Below the pieces are notes generated by a model. That model was not told the origin of the DNA. It made no database searches and saw only the letters and a list, made by a program, of their open reading frames with translations. Positions 1-9,535 of a DNA stretch of 64,000 bases are shown piece after piece. Each line of letters opens with the position of its first letter. The stretch's first letter is position 1. Origin of the DNA: Chitinophagales bacterium (GTDB lineage: Bacteria > Bacteroidota > Bacteroidia > Chitinophagales > Chitinophagaceae); NCBI GenBank assembly GCA_030832645.1, contig JAURIR010000003.1, positions 1 to 64,000 on the forward strand, given 5' to 3'. The position numbers and the translations under genes were made by a program.

Positions 1-1
1 C

Positions 2-457
2 CCAGGGAAAAAATACTTCTTTGTTGTAGGTACTCAATATAATTTCAACAACTACAGTGGTGTATACGAAGGATTGCCATTGGCATTTCGTAGAGGGTCG
101 TGGACATTATTCAGTTTCCATAATTTGAAGCTTACGCCTACTACTCAATTATCATTGCAGGGATTTGTCCGATTCAACGGGCAGTTGCAATTTTATGAAT
201 TGAGCACTTTTGGTGCGATGAATATGAATCTATCTCAACAATTGCTCAAACGAAAGCTCACATTAACGTTGAGCGCGAATGATATGTTGTATACCAATCG
301 GAACGAATTTTTATTATCTCAAGGCAGTGTGAAAGCAACTGGTGAACGCTATGGAGATACCCGACGATTTGGATTGAATCTTCGGTATAATTTTGGTATT
401 CGAAAAAAAGAGAAGGAACCTGGGATGATGGATCAATTTGGGAATGTATCTCAATAG
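2..457 (+). CDS. C-terminal part of an outer-membrane beta-barrel protein (TonB-dependent receptor-like, OMP_b-brl_3 type), truncated by the window edge
   Basis: Frame is open from base 2 (PGKKYFFVVGTQYNFNNYSG...), with alternating strand pattern and terminal RRFGLNLRYNFGIRKKEKEP, typical of this family's C-terminus. Confidence 0.75.
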   Translation, partial: PGKKYFFVVGTQYNFNNYSGVYEGLPLAFRRGSWTLFSFHNLKLTPTTQLSLQGFVRFNGQLQFYELSTFGAMNMNLSQQLLKRKLTLTLSANDMLYTNRNEFLLSQGSVKATGERYGDTRRFGLNLRYNFGIRKKEKEPGMMDQFGNVSQ

Positions 458-558
458 TTAGTAGTTGATCTGGTAGTAACCTCCATTATTTCAAAAAAGA
501 ATACGCTTACTTTTTGCTTACAAGGTTATAGTCGAAGGCTATATGAATATCTGTACTG

Positions 559-1233
559 TTACTTCAACGGCCTAACCATGATGTCTTTATAATAGACTAT
601 ACTTTTGGGATCATGGCCTTGTAATGCAAAAGTTCCACTGGAAATGATTCGGCCGATATGATTTTTTGCAGGGACAAAATCTTCTGGTTGTGTCCAATCT
701 GTTACAACCTGATCGTTTACTTTAACAATAACATGTTTGCCTTCAACTCGAATATATTCTGTATACCAAATATTATCACTCACGTATACCTCCCTGGTAT
801 CCTTTATATCATATAGTCCACCTGTTCTTTTCCAATCGGTATGTGAATTATTGACTTGCACTTCAAACCCTTTATCAGGAAATCCTTTCTCCTGGTAAAC
901 AGTATGAAAATAAATACCTGAATTGGATCCTGGCTTTGTCATAACCTGTGCTTTGAACTCAAAATTTCTAAAATCGTGGTTCATTACCGGTCCGTCGTAA
1001 TACAAATGTGATCGTACGCCCGCAACTTTGATGCTACCATCCTCGATTGAAAATGTACCTGGTTGTTCGCTGTGCTTCCAGCCATTGAAGGACTTTCCGT
1101 CAAAAAGACTGATCCATTGGTTCTCCTTTTTTACTCCTTTATTACTTGCACAGGCAGATAAAATACAAGCCACTATAGTTGTATAAGCGATGCTTCTCAG
1201 AAGTGGAGGCATTTCAAATTTCTTAGTAATCAT
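559..1233 (-). CDS. DUF1080 (3-keto-disaccharide hydrolase-like) lipoprotein
   Basis: Lipoprotein-like signal (ILSACAS); WISLFDGKSFNGWKHS...GSNSGIYFHTVYQEKGFPDKGFEVQVNN signature of DUF1080. Confidence 0.85.
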   Translation of the reverse strand: MITKKFEMPPLLRSIAYTTIVACILSACASNKGVKKENQWISLFDGKSFNGWKHSEQPGTFSIEDGSIKVAGVRSHLYYDGPVMNHDFRNFEFKAQVMTKPGSNSGIYFHTVYQEKGFPDKGFEVQVNNSHTDWKRTGGLYDIKDTREVYVSDNIWYTEYIRVEGKHVIVKVNDQVVTDWTQPEDFVPAKNHIGRIISSGTFALQGHDPKSIVYYKDIMVRPLK

Positions 1234-1426
1234 GTGTTCAATTTAAAAGTAATAACTATGATTTACTCAAGTACTAGACGATGAACCGATCAAATATTCT
1301 ATAATTTAAAGATATTTTTCATAACCTCCAAAGTTGGTTATATTTAAGGTGTTTGATGAATATTTTACTTTTTATCAACCATACCATTGTATAGTTCTAT
1401 TAATTATTCATTTTAAAATAGTCTCA

Positions 1427-2230
1427 ATGAGAAAAATACTGGCATCATTCATCGTCTTACTTATTTGCTCCCCTATATTGGCTCAACATAGTTTACAAAA
1501 AATATGGGAGTCTGACTCTATCACTCTGAAAGGTCCAGAATCTGCTACCTACGATCCAGTATCCAATATAATTTATATTTCAAGTATGAACAACGGTGCC
1601 ATAGTTCAGATGGATTTGAACGGAAAAATCATTAAGCCGGATTGGGTAACTGGTCTTACTTCCAACAAAGGATTGGGCTTCTACAAGGGCTTTCTATATA
1701 ACGCTGAGACAAACTCTGTAGCTGTTATTGATATGAGCAAAGGCACTATTGTAAAGCGTATACTGATTGAAGGTGCAGTGATGCTAAATGACTTGGAAGT
1801 TGACTCAAAGGGAATTGTTTATGTAAGTGATACAAGAGCCGGGAAAGTTTACAGAATTGAGAACGATAAATCCAGTATCTATCTTGAGAATATCCCTGGT
1901 GCTAATGGCCTAATGGCTGTTGGCAGCGATCTTTATGTAGTTGGTTCTTCTACTTTTCAAAAAGTGAATGCAGAAAAAGAGATTACAAAAATCGGTGATG
2001 GATATGAAAACGGACTCGATGGAATTGTACAGCTTTCAAAAGATGAGTTCATATTGAGTAATTACAGGGGTATGATTTACTATGTATCTGCAAGAGGTGA
2101 TAAACAAGTATTACTTGACACACGTGGAATTAGAATAATGGCAAATGACATCAGCTACAATAAAAAATCAAAAACGCTGTACGTTCCATCTTTCAGTACC
2201 AATCGAATCATTGCCTACACCGTAAATTAG
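1427..2230 (+). CDS. SMP-30/gluconolactonase-like secreted beta-propeller protein
   Basis: Start moved to ATG 1427 (MRKILASFIVLLICSPILAQ signal peptide); GPESATYDPVSNIIYISSMNNGAIVQMDLNGK, NDLEVDSKGIVYVSDTRAGKVYRI. Confidence 0.7.
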   Translation: MRKILASFIVLLICSPILAQHSLQKIWESDSITLKGPESATYDPVSNIIYISSMNNGAIVQMDLNGKIIKPDWVTGLTSNKGLGFYKGFLYNAETNSVAVIDMSKGTIVKRILIEGAVMLNDLEVDSKGIVYVSDTRAGKVYRIENDKSSIYLENIPGANGLMAVGSDLYVVGSSTFQKVNAEKEITKIGDGYENGLDGIVQLSKDEFILSNYRGMIYYVSARGDKQVLLDTRGIRIMANDISYNKKSKTLYVPSFSTNRIIAYTVN

Positions 2231-2369
2231 AATAAGCATGCATAGTTTATGCCGCTTGATACATGTAAAACATTCACAGGCTACTACTGAATACTGTTAA
2301 AATCAGAAAAATATCAGCTCTTTCCAAACATGTATCATCTTTTTTATGTTATAAGTGAAATAACTTAAC

Positions 2370-2978
2370 GTGAACAATATGCTACCTATACTCTTGGTTG
2401 TATTCGTCATACTTATTGCATTCCAATCGTTTATGTCTATATCTACCTCTAAAATCGAAAAACAGCAATACCGTGTCATCAAAAAAGAAGCTGGTTTTGA
2501 AGTCAGGTACTATCCTCCTGCTACACTAGCCACTATCAAATCATCTGCAAAGTCGTATAGGGAACTCTCCAGTGCAGGATTTCGCAAAATAGCGGGTTAT
2601 ATATATGGTAACAATGAGTCCTCTACAAAAATTGCAATGACTTCTCCTGTACACATGGATATCAATAAAAATGAATCTTCGATGAGTTTTGTGATGCCTT
2701 CAAAATATTCCAGTAAAAATTTACCCCGACCGAATGATGTCAATGTGGAAATACACGAATCACCTGAAGAATATGTTGCTGCCATTGAATTTGGTGGATT
2801 TGCAAACGATGCTACCATAAAGAAATATACAGAACAACTTGAGAAATCACTTGAACTAAAAGGAATAAAACCTATTGGCAATTTCAGGTATCTTGGATAT
2901 AATCCGCCGTATCAACTGATAGCCAGAAAAAATGAAATCATCGTTGCTATTGATTGGCAGGAAAATGCTGTTAAATAA
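2370..2978 (+). CDS. SOUL family heme-binding protein
   Basis: FEVRYYPPATLATI, KIAMTSPVHMD, MSFVMPSKY, RYLGYNPPYQL: SOUL/HBP signature. Confidence 0.85.
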   Translation: MNNMLPILLVVFVILIAFQSFMSISTSKIEKQQYRVIKKEAGFEVRYYPPATLATIKSSAKSYRELSSAGFRKIAGYIYGNNESSTKIAMTSPVHMDINKNESSMSFVMPSKYSSKNLPRPNDVNVEIHESPEEYVAAIEFGGFANDATIKKYTEQLEKSLELKGIKPIGNFRYLGYNPPYQLIARKNEIIVAIDWQENAVK

Positions 2979-3052
2979 GAGATCAGCAGCAAGATTCATT
3001 TAAACATTCTTATACCCTTGCTAAATGCTGCATTTTAAGATACTAAACCAAT

Positions 3053-3382
3053 TCAATATTGTTTACCATTTGTTTCAAGCAATTCAAAGGCATCAGACCA
3101 GTTTGGTATGCTCTCAGACTCAAATCCATAGGTTTTGCCTGTAGCTATCTTATGAAAAGATTTCATTGCTTTTAGGTGAATTCCGCTTCTCATAAATTCT
3201 AGCATCGTGTTTCTATCGTTCCAGGCTGTCAACGTGCATTGATATCCGTTGATTCGTTTGACTTCACAAAAGAGATTCCCTTTTGCTGTTTGTGCTTGCC
3301 TAAAGGAAGGGATAGCAAGTTGCCAAAATTTGAAAAAGCCTAGTATCCCTTTTGGTTTGAGTCCGGTGATGGATATATACAT
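3053..3382 (-). CDS. DUF3291 / antibiotic biosynthesis monooxygenase-like small protein
   Basis: Dimeric ferredoxin-like pattern (FRQAQTAKGNLFCEVKRINGYQCTLTAWNDRNTMLEFMRSGIHLKAM). Confidence 0.5.
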   Translation of the reverse strand: MYISITGLKPKGILGFFKFWQLAIPSFRQAQTAKGNLFCEVKRINGYQCTLTAWNDRNTMLEFMRSGIHLKAMKSFHKIATGKTYGFESESIPNWSDAFELLETNGKQY

Positions 3383-3391
3383 GTAGTAGTT

Positions 3392-3859
3392 TTAGTATAC
3401 CGAAGCTGATGAAATAATATCTTTTATAATTTGTGTATGGTGTCTGGTATGAATGTCCAGCATGATAAACGTATTCTTCTTACTTAGATTTCCAAAAACG
3501 GGATGCAGAAAAAATTGATTGCGTTCGGCTTTCTTCAATCGTTCTATAGCCTCTCTCGTAGCAGCGAATAATGTCTCAAAGTCCGTTTTCTCTATTTGCT
3601 TGGGTATTACACTATCCGGAGCTTTCCCTTTACCTCTCGGAAATTTATTTTGAAAGAAAACAATTGTTCGAATGAAATTAAATTTCCATTTATACTTCGC
3701 AGGGTCTGACTTACAAACAGTTTCTATAATTTTTATAATCACCAACAATGAATGTTCAATGTGCCAGCCCACATCTACTTCTGAAATAGATTTATTGATT
3801 TTATCCGAATGAGGTATATAAGTATATAGCTCCGACAGTGGGTATTCAAGATTTCTCAT
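3392..3859 (-). CDS. DUF1569/DinB-like four-helix protein
   Basis: VGWHIEHSLLVIIKIIETV and HPVFGNLSKKNTFIMLDIHTRHHTQIIKDI, DinB-like His pattern. Confidence 0.6.
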   Translation of the reverse strand: MRNLEYPLSELYTYIPHSDKINKSISEVDVGWHIEHSLLVIIKIIETVCKSDPAKYKWKFNFIRTIVFFQNKFPRGKGKAPDSVIPKQIEKTDFETLFAATREAIERLKKAERNQFFLHPVFGNLSKKNTFIMLDIHTRHHTQIIKDIISSASVY

Positions 3860-3962
3860 TTATAAATTTTGTTGGACAATTTAAGTTAATGCAAAAAGCC
3901 CAAATGAGAAATCTTTCATAAAAGATTATAAACCATCTACTGTTTGTTAGATTGTAAATAGT

Positions 3963-4607
3963 TCAGGTTTGTTTTAATGACTCTTCTTTTTCGTTTTTAC
4001 TAGCTCTTCCGAATAAAATTTGAAAAAATAGTGGAGCAATGAATAAATATACAACCCAGCTCTTTTTAAGAAAAGCAAGAGGTATGATTAATATATAAAT
4101 TATAGTAGGTAAAATAATTCTCCAGCACATATTGTGGTATAGCTTTTTATCAACATTCTGATCGATAAATCGCTTTTCCCATGCATATATCAGCATTCCC
4201 AGATGAAGAATACTGACAAGAATCAGGTTAGCACTGTAAACAATTACACTGATGGTGGTAAATAAATAGTTTGCAAGAAATCCAGATGAGAAAGGTATTA
4301 AACATATAAACATCAAAAAGAAAATATTGAGCCAAATACTAAAGATGTTGGTTTTCACCATGTGGTGGTGATTGAAATGGGTATCTACCCAAAATGCACC
4401 TACCACAATAAAGCCAAGAAAAAAGATAAAGAGTTTTGGAATGATTTGATCTAACATGAATTTCTTCACATTCTGTTCGTCTTCGCCTGCTGGCACTACC
4501 AATGCCAGTGATAGAATTGTAATAACAATAGCAAAAACTGCATCCGTCAACGCTTGGATGCGGTTGACATTTAGTTCGGTAAATTGTATGATGTTCTTTT
4601 TTTTCAC
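3963..4607 (-). CDS. TMEM175 (DUF1211) family membrane protein
   Basis: NVNRIQALTDAVFAIVITILSLALVVP resembles the RxxxFSDxVFAIxIT first-helix motif; several hydrophobic helices. Confidence 0.75.
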   Translation of the reverse strand: MKKKNIIQFTELNVNRIQALTDAVFAIVITILSLALVVPAGEDEQNVKKFMLDQIIPKLFIFFLGFIVVGAFWVDTHFNHHHMVKTNIFSIWLNIFFLMFICLIPFSSGFLANYLFTTISVIVYSANLILVSILHLGMLIYAWEKRFIDQNVDKKLYHNMCWRIILPTIIYILIIPLAFLKKSWVVYLFIAPLFFQILFGRASKNEKEESLKQT

Positions 4608-4714
4608 ACTGCAAACTAAAAAGGTGTAAAAAGGGAATCAATAATAGGTGTAATACATTTCTATGATTACAATCCTATGGAGTATTCAGTACATCGTAAA
4701 TCCTATTTCAATTT

Positions 4715-5992
4715 CTATCGTCTTGCATCTTTGTAAACGATACCGCCCTTCATTACCCATTTCACATCTTGCAATGCTTTGATGTCTTTAGTAGGATCTA
4801 TCTTAGTTGCAATGATATCTGCAAAAGCACCTGGGATGATCTCACCAATTTTACCTTTCTTGTCTAGCAATTCAGCTGCAGTGGTGGTTGCAGTTTGAAT
4901 GGCTTTAACAGGATCCAATCCCCACTGTACGAAATATTCAAAGTCTTTTGCTTGTGGTAATTTCCAATCGTATCCTCCAATGTCTGTTCCGTATGCAAGT
5001 TTCACGCCCATGCTCATGGCTTTTTTGAAAGTTGCCTCAATGGATTGTTGGAAATACAGATTGATTGGGCTGCCTAATTTTGCTCTTCCTTCTGCGACAT
5101 AAGCATTTACAAAAAGAGTCGGGCACCAGTAGATTCCATTTGAAGCCATTAGTTTCATGCATTCCTCGTCCATTCCGCTACCATGTTCAATGGTGGAAGC
5201 GCCTGCATTGATGGCAGCAATGATTCCATCCCTCGTCATAGCATGTGCTGCCAATCTTTTTCTGCTTTTTATGGTTTCGTCTCCGATAGCAGTGATTTCT
5301 TCTGGTGTAAAATTTGGTAACGACCTGAAACTCCCATCATCCAAGCGGTAGTAACCGCGGTCTGCATAAATTTTGATCCAATCTGCACCGCCTTCCAGTT
5401 GTTGCCGTACAGCTCTTCTGGCTTCATCAGCACCCGTAATCTCCTGCAAACCTTTTGGCATTTTTAATTCCCAGGAGTATTCGGAAGATTTGATGGGGTA
5501 ATGTCCTGTTGTATTGATAGCCAAGGTAGAAACAAGTAATCTTGGTCCGATCATTTCGTTGTTTTCTATGGCATGTTTGAGGTCTACATCTGCATAGCCA
5601 GCACCTTCGGTTCCGAGATCACGCATGGTAGTAAAACCGTTCATGAGTGCTTGGGAACAACTTTTAACTGCACGTATGGTACGGTAAGGAACCGATTCTT
5701 TTAATACTTGTACATTGTAGTCCTCGCTTGAAATATCTCCTTGCAAGAGCACGTGTGTATGGCAATCAATCAAACCAGGTAGTACAAATGCATCAGACAA
5801 GTCGATTACACTATCAGGCTTGATATCACCCCCAACAGCGAGAATCGTATTGCCTTTTATAAAAATGGTTTGATTTGTTTTAATGCTTCCTGTTTTGGTA
5901 TCAAGAAGTTTACCACATTTTATAGCAATTGTCTTTTGTGCCTTAGCAGTTAAACAAATAATGAGTGATAACAGGAAAACTATTTTTTTCAT
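4715..5992 (-). CDS. Secreted amidohydrolase (imidazolonepropionase-like / Xaa-Pro dipeptidase family)
   Basis: Start moved to ATG at 5992 (MKKIVFLLSLIICLTAKAQ); VLPGLIDCHTHV, KIYADRGYY, LAAHAMTRDG, STIEHGSGMD, LAYGTDIGGYD. Confidence 0.85.
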   Translation of the reverse strand: MKKIVFLLSLIICLTAKAQKTIAIKCGKLLDTKTGSIKTNQTIFIKGNTILAVGGDIKPDSVIDLSDAFVLPGLIDCHTHVLLQGDISSEDYNVQVLKESVPYRTIRAVKSCSQALMNGFTTMRDLGTEGAGYADVDLKHAIENNEMIGPRLLVSTLAINTTGHYPIKSSEYSWELKMPKGLQEITGADEARRAVRQQLEGGADWIKIYADRGYYRLDDGSFRSLPNFTPEEITAIGDETIKSRKRLAAHAMTRDGIIAAINAGASTIEHGSGMDEECMKLMASNGIYWCPTLFVNAYVAEGRAKLGSPINLYFQQSIEATFKKAMSMGVKLAYGTDIGGYDWKLPQAKDFEYFVQWGLDPVKAIQTATTTAAELLDKKGKIGEIIPGAFADIIATKIDPTKDIKALQDVKWVMKGGIVYKDARR

Positions 5993-6050
5993 CTTACAAT
6001 GATTTATCAGTTGTTTTACTCGTATGAAATCTGTTGCTTCATTTACTGAT

Positions 6051-6479
6051 TTAAATTCTGTAGTTATCTTCTCTCCAGTTTTTAATTTCCTCTTTGATTT
6101 GCTTCGAACGCATTGATTCTTCGGCTGCGCGCTTTGCCAATGTGGGAAGTTCTTCGTCGGATGCAAAACGCAGTGCAATGATTTGACGGATGTTCAAGCG
6201 ACTGTCAAAGGGCTTTCCTGTGAGAATGAAGTGCCTGAGGGATTCCTCTGCACGAATAGCCCTGTCCTGTGCTTTCAAGGCGTATGTTCTTACCATCCCT
6301 CCAATCAACAGCAGTAATACAAAGACTAGTACCAACAACGATGCGCTGTAATAACCATCGGGTTTGCTGTTGACGAGGTTTACAATACTTCCGATAAGAC
6401 CTGCAATTAGCAGTGGAGCAGAAACATAATGGTAAGGCGGATGCATTCTGGCGTGGTTACTGAAGTTTTGTGTAGACAT
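6051..6479 (-). CDS. DUF6526 family membrane protein
   Basis: QNFSNHARMHPPYHYVSAPLLIAGLIGS... two TM helices, RIRAEESLRHFILTGKPFDSRLNIRQIIALRFASDEE-type tail. Confidence 0.65.
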   Translation of the reverse strand: MSTQNFSNHARMHPPYHYVSAPLLIAGLIGSIVNLVNSKPDGYYSASLLVLVFVLLLLIGGMVRTYALKAQDRAIRAEESLRHFILTGKPFDSRLNIRQIIALRFASDEELPTLAKRAAEESMRSKQIKEEIKNWREDNYRI

Positions 6480-6518
6480 ATGTGTGTTTTATATTTCATA
6501 ATTTAAGAGCATTGCTTT

Positions 6519-7958
6519 TCAATCTTCAAAAACTATACCCCACTTGGTGATCCATGCTTTGGTGGTTCCGATATAACGGTCAATTTCATCTCCACCGCCA
6601 TTGATTCTTGGGTCGTTTTCTTTTTGCATCCAATCCTCCAGTTTTGTCCTCATTGTTTTTAACGCAGTGCCATATAATTTGTTGCCAGCAAGATTGTGTA
6701 ATTGGAACGGATCTTTCACTACATCGTATAACTCTTCGGAAGGTCTTTTACCAAAGCTTAGATTGAAATAATATTTTATACTTGGTTGATCTTTGTTATC
6801 AATCAATAAGGCTTTGGAGGGGCCTCCATCTACATCACCATATATAGAAGGAGTACCCGGTATGGATTCATCTCCTGCGGGATATCGGTCTGGCCGTAAA
6901 TTCTTGATATATAAATACTGATTGTTTCGGACTGCTCTCATAGGATATCCGGCTAACATACCCTGGTCAACTCTACAAAGACAATGTCTTTCTCTTTCCA
7001 AATAAACCTCTTCTCTGTTTGATTTCTTTATGCCCCTCACAATTGGCACTAAACTTTTACCATCTACTTCAGGTACTTGTGCTACACCCCCCATTTCAAG
7101 AAAACTTGGCATGAGATCAATTAGATTGACAAAAGATGTATTGGTACTATTTTTTTGGTATTGATTTCTATAGTCACTGATGATCAATGGCACTTTCGTA
7201 CCATGGTCGTATAAATTTGCTTTTGCATGAGGGAAAGGCATTCCATTATCACTTGTCAAAACTATAATTGTATTATCCAGTCGTCCTGCTTTTTCAAGTA
7301 AAGCCAACAGTTCACCAACTTCACGATCAAATCGTTCAATCAGATGAAAATAATCTGCTAGATCATTTTTGATTTCAGATGTATTTGGAAGAAAACCAGG
7401 CACAGTAATGTTATCAGGATTGATTCCATTTCTTTTTCCTGCACCAAATGGGAAGAAGCGGTGGGGGTCGTTGGTGCCAAACCAAAAGAAAAATGGTTGA
7501 TTTTTATCTGTTTGATTCAATAGTTGTTTGAATTCAATTTCTTTACCAGCTGGATTCTCCGTGTATCCCATTTTTGTATAGTCTCCAGGTCCCCAGCCCT
7601 TTCTTTCGAATCCAACTACATAACCATCTTTTCGAAGTAGTTGCACGAATGTGGGAGTACTTACATCCAATTTTCCAACCAGGTTTACACCTTCTCCTAG
7701 TTTGTGGGGGTACATGCCCGTCAGCATTCCAGCTCTTGATGGGGTACATGACGGGGATGCAGCATACGCATTGGTAAATTTCACTCCTTGTTTTGCAATC
7801 TTATCTATATTAGGTGTTTTTACAATTTTATCACCGTACACACTTGCATAGGGATAGCTGAGATCATCTGCGAGTAGAAATAAAATGTTTGGTTTTGTTT
7901 GTGCAACTGCTGTAGACGTAAATGCAACTGTAAAAAAAAGAAATAGCAACCATCTCAT
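6519..7958 (-). CDS. Sulfatase
   Basis: KPNILFLLADDLSYPYASVYG; catalytic SCTPSRAGMLTG (C/S-x-P-S-R); TIIVLTSDNGMPFPHAKANLYDHGTKVPLII. Confidence 0.92.
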   Translation of the reverse strand: MRWLLFLFFTVAFTSTAVAQTKPNILFLLADDLSYPYASVYGDKIVKTPNIDKIAKQGVKFTNAYAASPSCTPSRAGMLTGMYPHKLGEGVNLVGKLDVSTPTFVQLLRKDGYVVGFERKGWGPGDYTKMGYTENPAGKEIEFKQLLNQTDKNQPFFFWFGTNDPHRFFPFGAGKRNGINPDNITVPGFLPNTSEIKNDLADYFHLIERFDREVGELLALLEKAGRLDNTIIVLTSDNGMPFPHAKANLYDHGTKVPLIISDYRNQYQKNSTNTSFVNLIDLMPSFLEMGGVAQVPEVDGKSLVPIVRGIKKSNREEVYLERERHCLCRVDQGMLAGYPMRAVRNNQYLYIKNLRPDRYPAGDESIPGTPSIYGDVDGGPSKALLIDNKDQPSIKYYFNLSFGKRPSEELYDVVKDPFQLHNLAGNKLYGTALKTMRTKLEDWMQKENDPRINGGGDEIDRYIGTTKAWITKWGIVFED

Positions 7959-8005
7959 GGTGTAAATCTACTCTATTGTCTTGAAGTTTGATACTAGTTC
8001 GAGGG

Positions 8006-9109
8006 CTACCTAAACAGATCTTTTAATTTTCTTTCATTCTTTTTCCAAAACGAGAAAAAGGAGCCTTTTGGTAAGCCTGCATCAGGTATCATCCATGAAC
8101 GCTGGTCTTCTATCCCTTCGTAGTGTGTGTTTAAAGGATGTTCTTTATAATAGACGGGTTGATTATTAAGTTGTGATTTTAAATCAGCGAAACTCCCGGT
8201 GAATACTTGAATGCCTTCAATATTCTTTGATAGTTCCAATACAAATGATATACATCCATCCGAAACAGGATATTGATGAAATACTTTAGGTTCCAGTAAT
8301 ACTATTCTATTTGCTTTTGTATCTGCTCTCCATGTCGGGGATAAATTATAATAATTATAAATCATCGTTGGAAGCGCTGGATCAATTTGGAGTGAATTTG
8401 ACGATGGAAGATTGGTTTGTAATTCACTTGTATCTACTTCTATTAGTTCTGCTGGTGTTGACAGATCCTGCAAAACATCGTACGATATATCGAGGTAGGT
8501 CCCCTTTTGTTTACTAGCGGTATAGTGGTTGATGTTTTCTTGATTTGCAATATATTTCTTATTCGAAAATGTGCCGGCTATCCATTGCCAGGAAAGAGCG
8601 TTGCTTCCCCAATCTCCATCCAATAAATGGTAGTACATCCATTTTGCCGGGTGCATCCAATGAGATTTACCCAAGTTGCAGGCAATGAACGCACTGTACA
8701 TACGGAGGTGATTGTGCATCATACCAGATGCTGTCAGCCGTCGAATTCCATGATCGATGGCATCAATGTAAGTTTCTCCTTTTATAACTGCAACAGGAGT
8801 ACCATGGTGGTGTACATGCGTTTGCTGATTTTTTATATCACTATTGATACCTTCATTCAAATCTTGCCATACCCGTTGGAAATATTCTCTCCAAAAAAGT
8901 TGCTGAAGAAATTTTTCGCAGGAAGAATAGGAATACTTTTTTGAAACGAGGTGTTCTACTATCATTCTGGTATCGAGGACACCTCTCGATATGTATGGCG
9001 AAAGTTCAGTGATGGAACCATCAATAAAATTGCGACTCCTTCCATATCGGACAGGGTCAATACGATCCAATTGATCAACTATATCTTGGTACTTGGTTGG
9101 AATATGCAT
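8006..9109 (-). CDS. Photolyase/cryptochrome FAD-binding-domain protein lacking the canonical N-terminal antenna domain
   Basis: Begins directly with RNFIDGSITELSPYISRGVLDTR; FWREYFQRVW; LDGDWGSNALSWQWIAGTFSNKKYIANQENINHYT. Confidence 0.88.
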   Translation of the reverse strand: MHIPTKYQDIVDQLDRIDPVRYGRSRNFIDGSITELSPYISRGVLDTRMIVEHLVSKKYSYSSCEKFLQQLFWREYFQRVWQDLNEGINSDIKNQQTHVHHHGTPVAVIKGETYIDAIDHGIRRLTASGMMHNHLRMYSAFIACNLGKSHWMHPAKWMYYHLLDGDWGSNALSWQWIAGTFSNKKYIANQENINHYTASKQKGTYLDISYDVLQDLSTPAELIEVDTSELQTNLPSSNSLQIDPALPTMIYNYYNLSPTWRADTKANRIVLLEPKVFHQYPVSDGCISFVLELSKNIEGIQVFTGSFADLKSQLNNQPVYYKEHPLNTHYEGIEDQRSWMIPDAGLPKGSFFSFWKKNERKLKDLFR

Positions 9110-9112
9110 GTA

Positions 9113-9403
9113 TCAGCGTTTGCTGATTTTATTATGTGTGATCTGTCTTTGGAGTGCGCATTTGAATCGACTGATTTCAGGGTTCCTCTTTAGGGCATGT
9201 TTTTGACTGATGCCGCTGTTGACTCTTTTTCTCCATAGATTAAAACTCGATCGTTTCAATTCTTTTCGCATCAATCGTATCACCTCTGCTTCGGTGATGC
9301 CGAATTGAGCAAAAATGGCTTCAAACGGTGTACGGTCTTCCCATGCCATTTCAATGATTCGATCGATTTCTATAAGGCCTTTATTTTGTTCCATACTGCT
9401 CAT
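9113..9403 (-). CDS. TIGR03643 family protein
   Basis: IDRIIEMAWEDRTPFEAIFAQFGITEAEVIRLMRKELKRSSFNLWRKRVNSGISQKHALKR; 3 bp upstream of the photolyase-like gene; start at ATG 9403 assumed. Confidence 0.85.
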   Translation of the reverse strand: MSSMEQNKGLIEIDRIIEMAWEDRTPFEAIFAQFGITEAEVIRLMRKELKRSSFNLWRKRVNSGISQKHALKRNPEISRFKCALQRQITHNKISKR

Positions 9404-9535
9404 TTTCAAAACTTTACCTTTTATTATTGACTTTAACAAAAATCTCTATCGAAAGTTTGGTGTAAGGGATTGGCAAGTTCTTCCGGGTATTCAACACCAA
9501 TTAATTAATACCTTTATATATATATATTATAGTGA

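Noticed and set aside
2257-2337. 10-bp inverted repeat TGATACATGT ... ACATGTATCA followed by TTTTTT
   Set aside because: Loop is about 61 nt, too long for a confident intrinsic terminator; could occur by chance.
9513-9531. TTTATATATATATATTATA run between divergent genes
   Set aside because: Short AT alternation in an AT-rich intergenic promoter region; not a distinctive repeat or element.
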